Origin: Byssochlamys sp. IMV 00236
Taxonomy: Eukaryota > Ascomycota > Eurotiomycetes > Eurotiales > Thermoascaceae
Length of the DNA: 64,000 bases
Direction of reading: 5' to 3'
NCBI GenBank assembly: GCA_001931875.2
Contig: MSJH02000538.1
Location: 54,733-118,732, forward strand
The notes beneath the pieces were generated by a model, which saw nothing but the letters and a program-made list of their open reading frames with translations, was not told where the DNA came from and did not search any database. Of this stretch, positions 11,026 to 21,861 are shown piece after piece. Position numbers and translations under genes: made by a program. Numbering within the stretch: the first letter of the stretch is position 1; each line of letters opens with the position of its first letter.

Positions 11026-13289
11026 ATGGCGGGGTTAAACGATGGTAAAATCTATTCTGCTACATACAGTAGTGTTGGTCTTCCCTCTTCTCTGCTCTTT
11101 TTTCTCCCCTGACGCATGGAACCCGCCTCTTTTCCGCATTCAATCTGACGCCCTTGTGTCATTGTTCAGGTACCGGTATATGAGTTCAAAATAGACGGCG
11201 AAAATGTGATGCGCCGGAGGGCCGATGACTGGATCAATGCTACACATATCCTTAAAATCGCGGGGTTTGACAAGCCTGCGCGCACTCGAATTCTGGAGCG
11301 TGAGGTCCAAAAGGGCGTCCATGAGAAAGTACAGGGTGGCTATGGCAAATACCAAGGTACGTGAACCCAATCTCGTCAGTGATAGCGATTGCTAACTGAA
11401 ACAAAGGAACCTGGATACCTCTGCCCGAGGGTCGTTTGTTAGCTGAGAGGAATAACATTCTCGATAAGCTGAGACCAATCTTCGATTTCGTCCCTGGTGA
11501 TCGCAGCCCGCCGCCAGCTCCAAAACATACAACGGCGGCTTCGAGACCAAAGCCAAGGATATCAGCAGCCGCGAAGAAGTTGGCAAAGGATGACATGTCG
11601 TTCAATTCTATAAAGTCGCACCGCAGTATGGGTCCTCCGAGCTTTCCCCATGAACAACAGCAGTACGACATGAGCGCTGCCTATGAAGACGACGAGTCCA
11701 TTGAGCAGACAACACTAGAGTCTTCTTCCATGATGGCGGAAGATGATATGATGCCAATGTCTCAACATTCGGCCCACTCTCGGAAACGGAAACGCGGAAT
11801 GAACGATATGGCCGCTATGTCCCTCATGGAGCAAGAGCACATAATCTACGGAGATCAGCTCCTGGATTATTTTATGACTGTCGGAGATGCCCCTGAAGCT
11901 GCAAGGATTCAGCCCCCACAACCTCCGGTGAACTTCCAGGTAGATCGTTCGATCGATGACTCTGGAAATACGGCGTTGCACTGGGCGTGCGCAATGGGCG
12001 ACTTGGACATCGTGCGAGATCTTCTCAATCGAGGTGCAAACATGCAGGCCTTGTCTGTCCATGAAGAAACACCTCTGGTGCGGGCAGTCTTATTTACGAA
12101 CAACTATGAGAAGCGAACGTTCCCGGCGCTTCTGGACCTGCTGCAAGATACGATGTTCTTCCGAGATTGGTTTGGAGCCAGTGTCTTCCATCATATTGCT
12201 GAAACTACCAGGAGTAAAGGGAAATGGAAGAGTTCAAGATATTACTGCGAAGTGCTCCTTGAGAAGCTGCGCACTAGTTATCCGCAACCGGAATTGGAGC
12301 TGCTTCTCTCATGTCAGGATTCGAATGGTGATACGGCTGCTCTGGTGGCGGCTCGCAACGGCGCATTCCGCCTGGTGTCCATGCTTACGCTTCATTGCCC
12401 GAACTCGGGACGATTGGTGAATTCCAAGGGCGAAACCGCTAGCGATTTTGTTCGACAGGCGCAACATCCAGAACGAGAGATTCCTCCTCCACCGTCGTCG
12501 GTGACGCAGGGAAATGACCAGCAAGATGGAGATTTCAGCGGGCCCTACAACTCCGACCGTCCGTCGACAGCTCTCCCGCAAGCTTCTTCTCCTGCCACCT
12601 CTGTTCTGCTCTCCAAGATTGGATCGCTCATGGAGGAAGCGAACAAGAAGCTGACTGCAGCCTATGGCAACATCCAGCACAGCCAGCCGGGATCGGACGA
12701 TGTGTCTAATCCTGAAGGACTCTATGCCCAACTGGAATCGGACCGACTGGATATCCAGAAACAGGTGCTCGCCTTGTCTTCCCAGGAGAGCGAAAAGGAG
12801 CCCATCAGCTCGCAGCACGGACGATATGAACAGGTGAGGGGACATTATGAATCTCTCCTGGAGAAGATGCAGCATCGCAGCATTCTGGAACGCCTGAGCA
12901 GCGGCGCCTCGTCCGTCAGCGAAAGATCACAGCAGTCGCCGCCTGCCACTCAAGAGCAGCTCACCAACCTCTTCCATCTGGCCCGTGAACTGTCTCAGGC
13001 GCAAAAGACGCGACGCACCGCAGTCCACGATCTGATCCAACAACGGGCCGATGCGGGTGTGAGCACGAAGTTTGACATGCATCGCAAACTGGTCTCTCTG
13101 GCGACCGGTCTGAAGGAAGAAGAGCTGGACCCCATGGCTGCTGAGCTGGCGGAGACGTTGGAGTTTGAACGTATGAACGGCAAAGGGGCGAGCTCGGATT
13201 CTCCCGAACCTGAGGTGGTCGCGAGTAACGGGACGATGTCGATGTCGATGTCGACTCCGGGGAATAATACGGTGTCGGTTGATGCTTAG
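11026..13289 (+). CDS. mbp1: Mbp1/Res-type APSES transcription factor with ankyrin repeats
   Basis: Exons 11026-11073, 11170-11356 and 11407-13289 encode 705 residues. The N-terminus (about 1-110) is an APSES/KilA-N DNA-binding domain: [29 protein letters not shown], then [14 protein letters not shown] and [18 protein letters not shown]. Residues of about 230-360 contain ankyrin repeats ([48 protein letters not shown]). A coiled-coil-prone region follows to the C-terminus, as in Mbp1, Swi4 and fission-yeast Res1/Res2. In those relatives the protein is the DNA-binding half of MBF and drives G1/S genes through ACGCGT. A bipartite basic stretch HSRKRKRG is a likely nuclear signal. The donor of intron 1 is GTTGGT, a weak form also used in the GCS gene of this window; it is needed to keep the conserved V-P-V-Y in phase. 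Confidence 0.93.
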
Positions 13290-14711
13290 CTCGGTCAAGC
13301 GATGTCTCGGACGTCTTGACGATATGGTTGCCTGTGCGCTTTTTTTTTCCCTTTTTATTCTTGGCATTGGTGATGATGAACGGCTTCTGGCGCGCCTCGT
13401 GCGAGAGCGGACCAGCAGATACCCCTGTTTTTCTGTTTGCACCTCTCTTCCGGCGCTTGTCCCACTGTATGGGCAGACCGTGTGGGTTGTATTTTTTTTT
13501 CTGTACATAGGACAACGGTTTGGGATTTTTCGGGGGCGTGTGGACAATAATGGACATCTCGTTAAATGGCATTTCATGGCACTTGTAATAATCTGTTTGA
13601 TGACATCGAAGTGGCTATGTGATTATCTACATATTGTTAACTACCTAGTTAATTACAGTTTGACATGACGATAACGGATAAGCTTAAACCGATGACAGGA
13701 CCATCATCAGCGTCGTCCAAAGCGTGGCGGCCAGTAATCAGTCAACCAACCCAGACCATTATTATATTAGATATCTCGAGTAGGTCAACCCCAGGTCTGG
13801 AGATCGAACGTGGATGCCTTCTTGACGGCTACGGGCGACCTGGTGCACCGGAGCAGTATCAGTGGTGGCGATCAGCGACGATCGTTATTCTGCGCTTGGA
13901 GTAAATCAATTACATTGTCGGAGGCTTTGCACATGACGCACGCCTGCCACTAGATTGAGCGAAAAAGAGGCCTTTTTTTTTCATATAATTTTGACTTGGT
14001 GAAATACATGGAGGGTTGTGATGAGAGATGTGTATAGTTTGGTTGTACAGTGACTACAAGGGACTAGTGAGGGTGACTGGGCGTTGGTAAACTTGAGCCA
14101 CGGTAGGGTAACAGTCAGATCTATCATCTGCACTAGGCACGGAGTAAAGCAGTTCAATAACTATAGGTACCTAGTATTCAAGATCGGAGGGTTTTATCTG
14201 TCTATCTATGGTACTGGAGTCAGAGTAGACTAGTTAAAGCATGGTTCACGAAGCGTGGATGCCTCGGAACGGGTCTCGACTGGCGCGACGGACGGACCAA
14301 GGACTTTGTTCGTAGTGGGAAAAAAGAAAGGAACGGGCGGGTTGGATGTGCCTGGATCGGATCTCGATGGATGGCCAGCACGACGGCCACGTTGGATGCG
14401 CCGGGGGGAGGTTATGATGGACGAGTAATGAGTTAGACTATCTATCTAGTATCCAGTGACAGCGCGAGATTGCATTGCCCCCCCGTTGCGCCTGGTTAAA
14501 CCCCGGGTGATGCTGGCTGGTTGGATGGGCGCGTTGGCAATTCGAGTCAAGAGATGGGAGATGATTCATTCACGCAGCATTCTGGAGGGGATTATATGGG
14601 TGTTATTGCAATTATTATTATTAACTATTCTACTATTCTGTTCTCATCATTGATTCTATTATTATTCTTATTATTCTTGTGATGATTATAAAATTAATAT
14701 AATAATAATAC
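13290..14711. other. Intergenic region, no gene seen
   Basis: The first few hundred bases are the 3' flank of the APSES gene with T runs at 13341 and 13491. The rest has many stops in all frames. No motif-bearing open frame is present. The right end grades into an ATT-rich microsatellite-like tract at about 14604-14711. Confidence 0.55.
14604..14711. repeat. ATT-rich simple-sequence tract
   Basis: Imperfect (ATT)n and (AAT)n runs are interleaved over about 100 bp. The tract sits at the upstream edge of the long pyrimidine-rich leader and may mark the promoter boundary. Confidence 0.7.
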
Positions 14712-14714
14712 ATG

Positions 14715-16027
14715 TTCTCCTCGTGCCAAATAGTTAATACCGCGATCTCTCCACCCGCGCAACGGACCAACCAGCAAGAGCGACCAGCGGCCGGCGGTCT
14801 CAGGGTCAACTCGGCTGCTTCTCGCTTGACTCCCTTTGCTTTCCCTTTCCTCGCTCGCTCCTCCTTCGCCCCAATTCTTCTTCCTCTCCTCCTCTTATCG
14901 TCCTCCTCTTTACCTTCTTTTTCCACGCGCACTCCTTCGTTTGTGGTACTGGTTGTCATCGACTCTTTCTCCTCTAAAAAATTATATCGAAAATTATTTA
15001 AAAAAAAATCAAAAGGACTCCCCCCAAGGAAAAGGTTTAATCAAGAAGGAGAGAGCGCCCCTTGAAGAAGAAAAAAAAAAGAGAGAGAAGAGAGAGCGGC
15101 TACACCTCACATCCCCCTCCACCCCCCAGTCGCGTGTCTTCCCCTCGTCGACTCGATTCTGTGATTATATATCATTCCCGTTACTTCTATTCTGTTTCGA
15201 AACGTCATTGTCATCGCACCAGCTTAGACTTGTCGTCAACGACAGAAGAGTCCCCTCGGAAAACGCGCTCAAACAACACACACACACACACACATCGCTA
15301 TTGGAGCCGTCACTCGACCGGACGTCCGCGTGTAATATCGTCCTTTCCTGCTGGGATTGCAGAGCATCTCCCGCAGGTCAATTCATCCATCAGTCGTCTT
15401 CCCCTCGACGGCTCCTTGTCGAACTCTCGTGAGGTTTTTGGACCGTGTTGTCGTCGACCGGCTGTCGCGTCGTCCCCGTTCAATCCGGTATCGATCTTAC
15501 TATTTTTTTTCCGACTTCACACCGTCCGTGGGACTTTTTAAGAGGCAGCCTCTTCCTTCCTTGCGGCTCCCTGCCCTATCTATCTTCGTTGTACATCTTC
15601 TTAATCATATTCATCGGCCTGCTACTTCTTTCGGGATCAAACATCATTCACTTCTACGGATTCTCGGTTTGGTAAGCCCCAGAGCCTTTTTTTTTTGTCC
15701 CTGACATTCACCACGACGTTGGCTGACCAGCTCCTCGTCTCTCAAGCTAGGTCTTGCTTGTCTTCCTATTCTCTTTTTTTTTTTTTACCGATTCTCTTTT
15801 CTAGACCTTTCGACAACCCATCAGTGTTGGCTTCGATCGGGTTTCTTTTACCAACCTGGCAGTTTTTTTCTTGCCTAATACCCTAATCCCACCCACCAAG
15901 CATTAGGTGGTTGACCGCATTCTCATTCACCGTCTGTCCGGTAGTTGACAACGGTACTCTTCGTCACGACATATCGATCTCAACCGTATCTGCACATATT
16001 TGACCTCGATTTCCCCCCTCCACGACC
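14715..16027 (+). promoter_or_regulatory. Long pyrimidine-rich, ATG-free leader of the Gln-rich gene
   Basis: From the ATG at 14712 to the start codon at 16028 the plus strand contains no ATG, although it contains about 20 CAT triplets. The stretch is dominated by C/T runs and contains a (CA)n tract. Fungal leaders of this length usually carry several ATGs, so this looks like a transcribed leader kept free of upstream starts. A possible leader intron begins at GTAAGC (15672) with candidate acceptors TTGGCTGACCAG (ending about 15730) and TTTTCTAG (ending about 15804). Open frames drawn across it lack an ATG. Confidence 0.55.
15276..15294. repeat. (CA)n microsatellite in the leader
   Basis: A run of about nine CA dinucleotides lies in the transcribed leader of the downstream gene. 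Confidence 0.85.
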
Positions 16028-17746
16028 ATGAGTATGGACGCTGGCGGTCTTGCTCAAATGACTTACAATTCCTCGTTCAACGGCGGTTCCCTTGGCGTTC
16101 CCGGTTCTTCTTTCGCTTCTCGTGGGAAGGGTTCTCACATCAAGCGTCTTAATGTGCCTCCCATCGATGAGACTCGGGCGTCTACAAACGTCTCTACGCC
16201 GCGCACCAGCCGCTCCCATCTGCTGGCCGGCCTGAGGACGGCTCCCAAGTCGGCCACTCTTCCACCCACCCAGCAGCAGCACCATCGCATGGGTCTGGAT
16301 GGGAGCCGTCACGCGGCTTCCAACCAATATGCGGACCGTGTTCCGCAGACCGCCGCTGCAGCCAGTTTCCCCCAACACGCGTACGGTGCGAACCACAACC
16401 TCAACGCGGGTGTGGGCATGAACGCGAACCGCCCAATGTATTCGTTGCCGGAGCAGGTGTTGGCCCCTCCCTCGATTGACCTTGGTTTCGGTGATGGCGA
16501 AGGACCCATCGACGAGAAGCTGTATGCGGAGCTGATGTCGACCAACCTCTTTCTGGCCGCTCAGCAGCAGCGCTTGCAGCAGCAGCTGATTAGCGTGACC
16601 GCTGCTGCCCAGCAGTTCCAGAACCTCAACCTGGGTCTTCAGCAGCAGCAGCAGCAGTTCTCATCCATCCAGGTTCCCCCCATGGGATTCTACCAGCAGC
16701 AGCTTCAACAGGGAATGCAGCCCATTGTCCAGCCGGTGCCGGGTCAGCCTGGTCTCTACTCCGTGTACAATCCGATGACCGGCCAGCAGAGCTTCGTCTT
16801 TGACAACAGTGCGCAGCAGGAGAGCTCTCCGCCTCCCGCGTATCAGGAGCACGCTCAGTCGCCGGTTGCGCAGGCGCCGACCTTCCGTGCTGAGGTGTCC
16901 CCTCCTACTGAGTCAAAGGCGTCCCCGGCCCAGTCGCGTCACACCTCGCCCCCGAGACACAGCCCGTCTCCCCCGCAAGATGCCACGCCCTTGCCCCCTC
17001 CTTCGGCCAACGCCTTCCGTCGAGGTCACAAGAAGACTCCGTCTTTGAACCCAGGCCTGAAGGTGGATGCAGCCCGGATGGGAAGTGGTGCTCCCAAGTC
17101 TGCTGTTTTCCCGCCCACTCCCATGACCGGCACCTTCGGGCCGGGTCAGGCCCGTGCTGGTGAACACCCCATCCGTCAGCCCCGTGGGCCGCCGTCGATG
17201 GAGGAGCTCATTGCTAAGCCGACCTCAAAGCATGAGGGCAGCAAGAACTTTGCCGCCCGTCAGCGCCGCCGTGCGGTTCACAACCTTGTCCGTGCTGGCA
17301 TTGAGCGTCGCGGCGAGTCCCGCAGCAATGGCAGTGGAGGCACCAACACTCCCGCCAGCGAGACGGAGTTCACCTTCTCCGTCTCTGACGGAGACGACTG
17401 CACCAGCCGCAGCGGCAGCCTCTCCAGCAAGCCCAGTTTGGGCAGTCTCCGTGCCGCGGCCAGCGGTGCAATCGGTTCCGAGAGGAAGGAGAAAGACCGC
17501 TCCTCTCGCGAACGGAATTCTGTGGACAGCCTCTACACGATGGCGACGGTCAGCAGCGACGATGGCAACTACATTGGTGGAAAGCTGGCAGAGGTGCGCC
17601 AGGATCGCGTTTCCTCGCCTCAGGGCCCTCCCTCCGCGGCTGCTGTCGTGGCGGGTCAGCGGACCGTGTCCCAGGGACCAGAGCGGCGCAGGATGCCCAT
17701 GCTCGTGCTCTCGAGTGCGGAGAAGCGCAAGACTCCTCTTGTTTAA
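16028..17746 (+). CDS. Gln/Pro/Ser-rich disordered protein, conserved-looking, function unknown
   Basis: An intronless 572-residue frame. I do not recognise a named domain. About residues 1-150 are S/G/A-rich. A more structured stretch near 155-185 (GPIDEKLYAELMSTNLFLAAQQQRL) looks like a helix leading into a Gln-rich segment with a QQQQQQ run (about 199-240). A Pro/Ser-rich linker follows, then near 395-430 a basic segment (KNFAARQRRRAVHNLVRAGIERR) that looks like a conserved helix, and an S/D-rich tail ending in SSAEKRKTPLV. There is no signal peptide or membrane segment. Such composition is common in fungal RNA-binding or signalling adaptors, but that is only a guess. The exceptional ATG-free leader suggests regulated or high translation. 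Confidence 0.8.
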   Translation: MSMDAGGLAQMTYNSSFNGGSLGVPGSSFASRGKGSHIKRLNVPPIDETRASTNVSTPRTSRSHLLAGLRTAPKSATLPPTQQQHHRMGLDGSRHAASNQYADRVPQTAAAASFPQHAYGANHNLNAGVGMNANRPMYSLPEQVLAPPSIDLGFGDGEGPIDEKLYAELMSTNLFLAAQQQRLQQQLISVTAAAQQFQNLNLGLQQQQQQFSSIQVPPMGFYQQQLQQGMQPIVQPVPGQPGLYSVYNPMTGQQSFVFDNSAQQESSPPPAYQEHAQSPVAQAPTFRAEVSPPTESKASPAQSRHTSPPRHSPSPPQDATPLPPPSANAFRRGHKKTPSLNPGLKVDAARMGSGAPKSAVFPPTPMTGTFGPGQARAGEHPIRQPRGPPSMEELIAKPTSKHEGSKNFAARQRRRAVHNLVRAGIERRGESRSNGSGGTNTPASETEFTFSVSDGDDCTSRSGSLSSKPSLGSLRAAASGAIGSERKEKDRSSRERNSVDSLYTMATVSSDDGNYIGGKLAEVRQDRVSSPQGPPSAAAVVAGQRTVSQGPERRRMPMLVLSSAEKRKTPLV

Positions 17747-18754
17747 ATGAGGAGATCTTTTAATGTGACCGAGATCTGACGGATACGTGAAGACTCCGGG
17801 AGATCTTTACCATTCATTTTTATTTCTGCGTTGTGAGCCTTTCCTCGCTCGCTTTCCATTCTCTTATCGCGACTTACTATTGAAGTCCGGGATGTTTGGC
17901 ACATGCTTTGGGCTATTGTGAACTTGTTTTCTTTTTATTTTCTTCTCTACTTTCAGTTCTCGACGGCTACCGACTTGGTTCGGACTGTGTCCGCCGGACC
18001 ACTCAGCACGCTAGTTGCTGATGCTGGGCTTCCTCTCTACAGGAGGGTTGACCCATTGACCGAAATTGTGTGACGAAAACATGATCTTGTTGAATTGACA
18101 GAATTGAAATTGAATTGAACTCCATCATGGACTTGGTAGAAATAGTGTAGCTCGTGATCACGAAACCCAAGTACCAATGAAGAAGTCTGAACCAGATACA
18201 TATACACCTTCCCATGTAGTTGAGTAAACCATGCTGGTCTTTCTAATAATAGTGTTTCAGTCTTAAATATGTCTGTAGAAATCTTGATGTTCGATATCGA
18301 GAGCTATTGCTGTCTCTAAGCATGTAATGCTAGCTTAACTAGAGGTGGTATGTATACTAAATGAAAAATTAAAAAAGGCACTTGCAAAACAAAAAAGAGG
18401 ATAATAAATATTAAGCCTCCCTAGATAAGTTGTAGTCGTGACCCGTGATAATGTGAGGTAGATTCCAGCTAGCGCTTACACCTTACACTGTCGACCAACA
18501 TTCCATTTGCTATGTATCTTCCGTACTTTCTACACTCTCTAAAGGATTTCATGATACCCGGCTTTTTTGAACCGTTTCAGCCTCTGAGGCCTTATATATC
18601 TAACCTTTTGTTAGTTGATGGTTATCATCCTGCGTCGTACCTGCTGATACTACTCTTTAGAATCCAAGTTGGCGGCCGTCTTTCCTGAGCACGAAGTGCT
18701 TGACTGACTCACCAACACAGACGTCACCACAAGTTGCTGGCTCGTCAGCAGCAA
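17747..18754. other. Intergenic region between two plus-strand genes
   Basis: It holds the 3' flank of the Gln-rich gene and the promoter and leader of the CCA-adding enzyme. Small repeats such as GAATTGAAATTGAATTGAA (about 18102-18118) are present. A minus-strand frame at 18215-18003 has no supporting motif. Nothing else is seen. Confidence 0.55.
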
Positions 18755-20290
18755 ATGGCGATAGACTTACTACCAGTCGAAGAGCTTCTGCGGAAGTTTC
18801 TGCTCGACTGCCGGGATCACATCGTGTACAACAGCCATGACTCCACCAATCTCGACATATGGTTCGCTGGGGGCTGGGTTCGAGACAAACTACTCGGCGG
18901 CGAATGCCAGGATATCGATGTGGCCCTCAGCTCCATGACTGGGTATCAGTTCGGGAAAGCCCTCATAGACCACTTTGCTCGCTCGCCCACAGAGTACGTC
19001 GCCGAAGCCCAGAGGATTGGTGTGCCCCCAATCGTCAAAGGGCTGCACACAATTAACAGAAATCCAGAGAAGTCGAAGCAACTAGAGACAGCCACTATCG
19101 AAATATTTGGCTTGTCGATCGACTTTGTCAACCTGAGAAAAGAAGTCTATACAGACCAGAGCCGGAATCCTCAAGTCGAATTCGGTACTGCGGTAGAAGA
19201 TGCTTATCGCCGTGATGCCACAATCAACTCCGTCTTTTACAACCTGGACAGAAGACGAGTCGAGGATCACACGCAGATGGGGCTATCAGACTTGGCAATC
19301 GGCATCATTAGGACACCACTTGAGCCTACTCGGACCTTCCTGGATGACCCTCTTCGGATCCTAAGGTTGATCAGAATTGCCAGCCGGCTTGGATTCGCAA
19401 TTGATGAAGAAACGGCACAAGCGATGAAAGACCCACTCGTTCATTCGGCGTTCAATGAGAAAATCTCTCGCGAGCGAGTGGGTATTGAGGTTGAGAAGAT
19501 GATCAAGGGTCCAGATCCGTTGATCGCCTTTGAGCTTCTCTATGAAAGTGATCTATATTCCACGGTCTTCCTAGATCGAGCAGGTTATCTGCGCCATGCG
19601 TTGCTACATTTTTTTCCTCGCAGCGGACCTGGCATCCCATGGCCGAATTCATGGCCATTCGCATTCAGGAATCTTGCGTTTCTGTTGCAACATAGATCTG
19701 GACACTGGGAGTCTGAAGTACGAGAGCACATCTGGTTGATGGCAGCCTGGGCGCCGCTCGCACCACTTCGGAGAACCGACATTGACAGAGTCGTGAAGAG
19801 CGCAACGGAGGCAATCAAGACAACAAGCAAAACATCACAACTTCTAGACGATTGCCTGAAGAATATGGATTCTATCCACGCATCCGTACGACAGGTTACG
19901 ACAGCTTCAGCAGGGATATCCCGAAGCGCTCTCGGCATGGCAGTCAGATCCTGGGGTACGTCATGGAAGCTCCAAGTGTTATACGCGCTATTAGCCGACG
20001 CCATTTCTTCTCAAGCGATGGATGATGGGGCCTTTACCGACCTACTACTTGATGGATATTCAAAATTCATGAACCATGTGTTTGAGCAGGGCTTGCAAAA
20101 CGCACCCCTTGCTAAGCCTATACTTAACGGAAGCGAATTGAAGACTATCTTCAACCTCACGCACAGCGGTCCCTTTCTTAAGGTAGCTCTTGAAGGTCTT
20201 GTGCAGTGGGGATTTGATCATGAGCATGCGTCGAATAAAGATGCTGCAGAATGGGTACTCGCGCAGAGAGAGAATTTTCGTATACCGTGA
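18755..20290 (+). CDS. cca1: CCA tRNA nucleotidyltransferase
   Basis: An intronless frame of 511 residues from the first ATG; the frame is open upstream to 18734 but only through a TTG, so ATG 18755 is used. The enzyme adds or repairs the 3' CCA of tRNAs using CTP and ATP. Class II motifs are complete: A with GGWVRDKLLG and the metal-binding DID (QDIDVAL), B with RRDATINSVFYNL, D-like FLDDPLRILRLIRIASRLGF and ERVGIEVEKM. Length fits eukaryotic Cca1. There is no obvious mitochondrial presequence at this start, although the yeast homologue serves nucleus, cytosol and mitochondria by alternative starts. The gene is convergent with the Prm10-like gene. Confidence 0.93.
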   Translation: MAIDLLPVEELLRKFLLDCRDHIVYNSHDSTNLDIWFAGGWVRDKLLGGECQDIDVALSSMTGYQFGKALIDHFARSPTEYVAEAQRIGVPPIVKGLHTINRNPEKSKQLETATIEIFGLSIDFVNLRKEVYTDQSRNPQVEFGTAVEDAYRRDATINSVFYNLDRRRVEDHTQMGLSDLAIGIIRTPLEPTRTFLDDPLRILRLIRIASRLGFAIDEETAQAMKDPLVHSAFNEKISRERVGIEVEKMIKGPDPLIAFELLYESDLYSTVFLDRAGYLRHALLHFFPRSGPGIPWPNSWPFAFRNLAFLLQHRSGHWESEVREHIWLMAAWAPLAPLRRTDIDRVVKSATEAIKTTSKTSQLLDDCLKNMDSIHASVRQVTTASAGISRSALGMAVRSWGTSWKLQVLYALLADAISSQAMDDGAFTDLLLDGYSKFMNHVFEQGLQNAPLAKPILNGSELKTIFNLTHSGPFLKVALEGLVQWGFDHEHASNKDAAEWVLAQRENFRIP

Positions 20291-20610
20291 TTTATATTAT
20301 AACTTCTAGCGTAGGTAGATAGTACTTTTCAACGTCTTCGTTGTGAGGATGGCGGGGCGAGTCCCATTGTTTTTTTTTTGTAGCTCATTCAGCCTCAATG
20401 CTTGAATCTCGGTTGCTACCTAGAGGTAAACCCAATCATTTCCCTTTTTTTTTCAACTTTAAAAAGGAGTTAACTGCAAAGGCAAAAAACTGCTTACTTT
20501 AGATGGTTCAAAAAGCCGCCTTAAGGAATAGAAAGTATTTATTACTTTAAAGACAAGAACTAGATAGAGAAAGGAAACAAGTTGAGGCATCTAGAAAGCG
20601 AGAGCTTAAC

Positions 20611-20712
20611 CTATCTATCTATCTATCTAGTAGTCCCTCTCTAATGTTTCTACTGTACGATATCTAGGTATTCTTGGAATCGCGGGCCCAGATTATGTAT
20701 GTATGTATGTAG
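20611..20712. repeat. (CTAT)n and (TATG)n microsatellites
   Basis: A (CTAT)n run at about 20611-20629 and a (GTAT)n run at about 20694-20712, separated by unique sequence. Confidence 0.8.
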
Positions 20713-20886
20713 TATTAAAACCGTAGATCCGGCACAAGTTCATTAGTTACTTACTCCACAGTGACGTTTGATTACCCCAGACCATCGGGATGACAATTGC
20801 AACGTAACAAATGTCACAGCGAATAGTTAGTTAGTTAGCAAGATCATCATCTCCGCATGGTCTTCCCCACATAACTATGCAAACTG

Positions 20887-21235
20887 ACGCGTAACTTACT
20901 CTACCATACTCCGTGTAAGTTACACAACACTAAGTTACTGTGCTCTACTTGTTCCAATGCACTCTACTCGATACTTGGACCAGCTTAACAATGGAATACA
21001 ATAATCAACCAGTTTGGACGCGTGTATAGCGCCGGTAATATATATAGCTATAGCTATACTAAAACATCAAGAAAATGCTTGTTATAAAGATAGAACGCGT
21101 GTACGTATAGATTGAACCGGAAAAAGGCAGGGAAAAGGACAAAACGAGGGGGAAGGCAAAATATCAAAAAAGGAACAAAATGAAGAACGACTTGCGATCT
21201 CCAAAAGAACCATGATTTTTGGGGTCATGACGCGT
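20887..21235. promoter_or_regulatory. Cluster of four ACGCGT (MCB-type) sites
   Basis: ACGCGT occurs at 20887-20892, 21018-21023, 21095-21100 and 21230-21235. A six-base word is expected about once per 4 kb, so four in 349 bp stands out. ACGCGT is the known target of MBF. No annotated start codon lies nearby, as the flanking genes converge. A regulatory role is inference. Confidence 0.4.
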
Positions 21236-21861
21236 AAATACCGTTAACTCCTATTTATGACAATCGAGGACGGGTAGTAGGTATGCACTGGTTCAATTGA
21301 AGCAAGGCAAAAAAAAGAGAGAATATAACGAAAAAAACCACTCCAAACACCCTTCGAAAAACAAGAAAACACCCAGGAACTTTTTATAGGTCCCTTCTCC
21401 TTTTAGCCACCGTCTGAGAGATAAACGCCAAACCAACCCATGCCCCTGTGTGCTGGAGAAAACAAAGGAAAATCAGGTATAAAGTCCCCGGGTCGCTTGC
21501 TAGGCTCCAGAATAAATGATAGAAGAATGAAAAGAGATATGACAAGATAGCAGTAATAATACCATGCAGAAGGTGAGCCAAGAAATTAATTGGTCCAGAG
21601 AAGGGCATGCATAGACATAGGTGGGGATGGAAATATTAAAATGAGAATTGAAGCTTGACCGAAATAGGAGGCAAGACGCTTGTAACCAAGACAGAACGCT
21701 TTAAGAGGGGAGAAAATCCACTGAACGACAGAAAATACCGAAAAACAAAAAGAAAGAAAGGAATGACTCCCGACGAGATCCGAAAAAAAAAGAAAAAGAA
21801 CTCCTGTGTTTGCAGACATGACGTTCTTCGTTCGGAGGGACCGTCATGGTGATAGCGGCTT

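Larger units (their letters stand above)
20291..21861. other. Intergenic region between convergent genes
   Basis: Both neighbours end here, so about 1.57 kb is unaccounted for by promoters of known genes. It contains microsatellites near 20.6-20.7 kb, a 9-bp inverted repeat GTAACTTAC/GTAAGTTAC at 20891-20899 and 20915-20923, and four ACGCGT sites. Hydrophobic minus-strand frames near 21.4-21.8 kb come from A-rich DNA read backwards and lie in the likely 3' leader of the Prm10-like gene. Confidence 0.5.

Noticed and set aside
14836..15704. Overlapping plus-strand frames of up to 198 codons in the long leader
   Set aside because: None contains an ATG start; they are low-complexity products of C/T-rich sequence.
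21384..21608. Hydrophobic 74-codon minus-strand frame downstream of the Prm10-like gene
   Set aside because: Leu/Phe-rich translation arises from A-rich plus-strand DNA; it lies in the probable 3' untranslated region and has no conserved feature.
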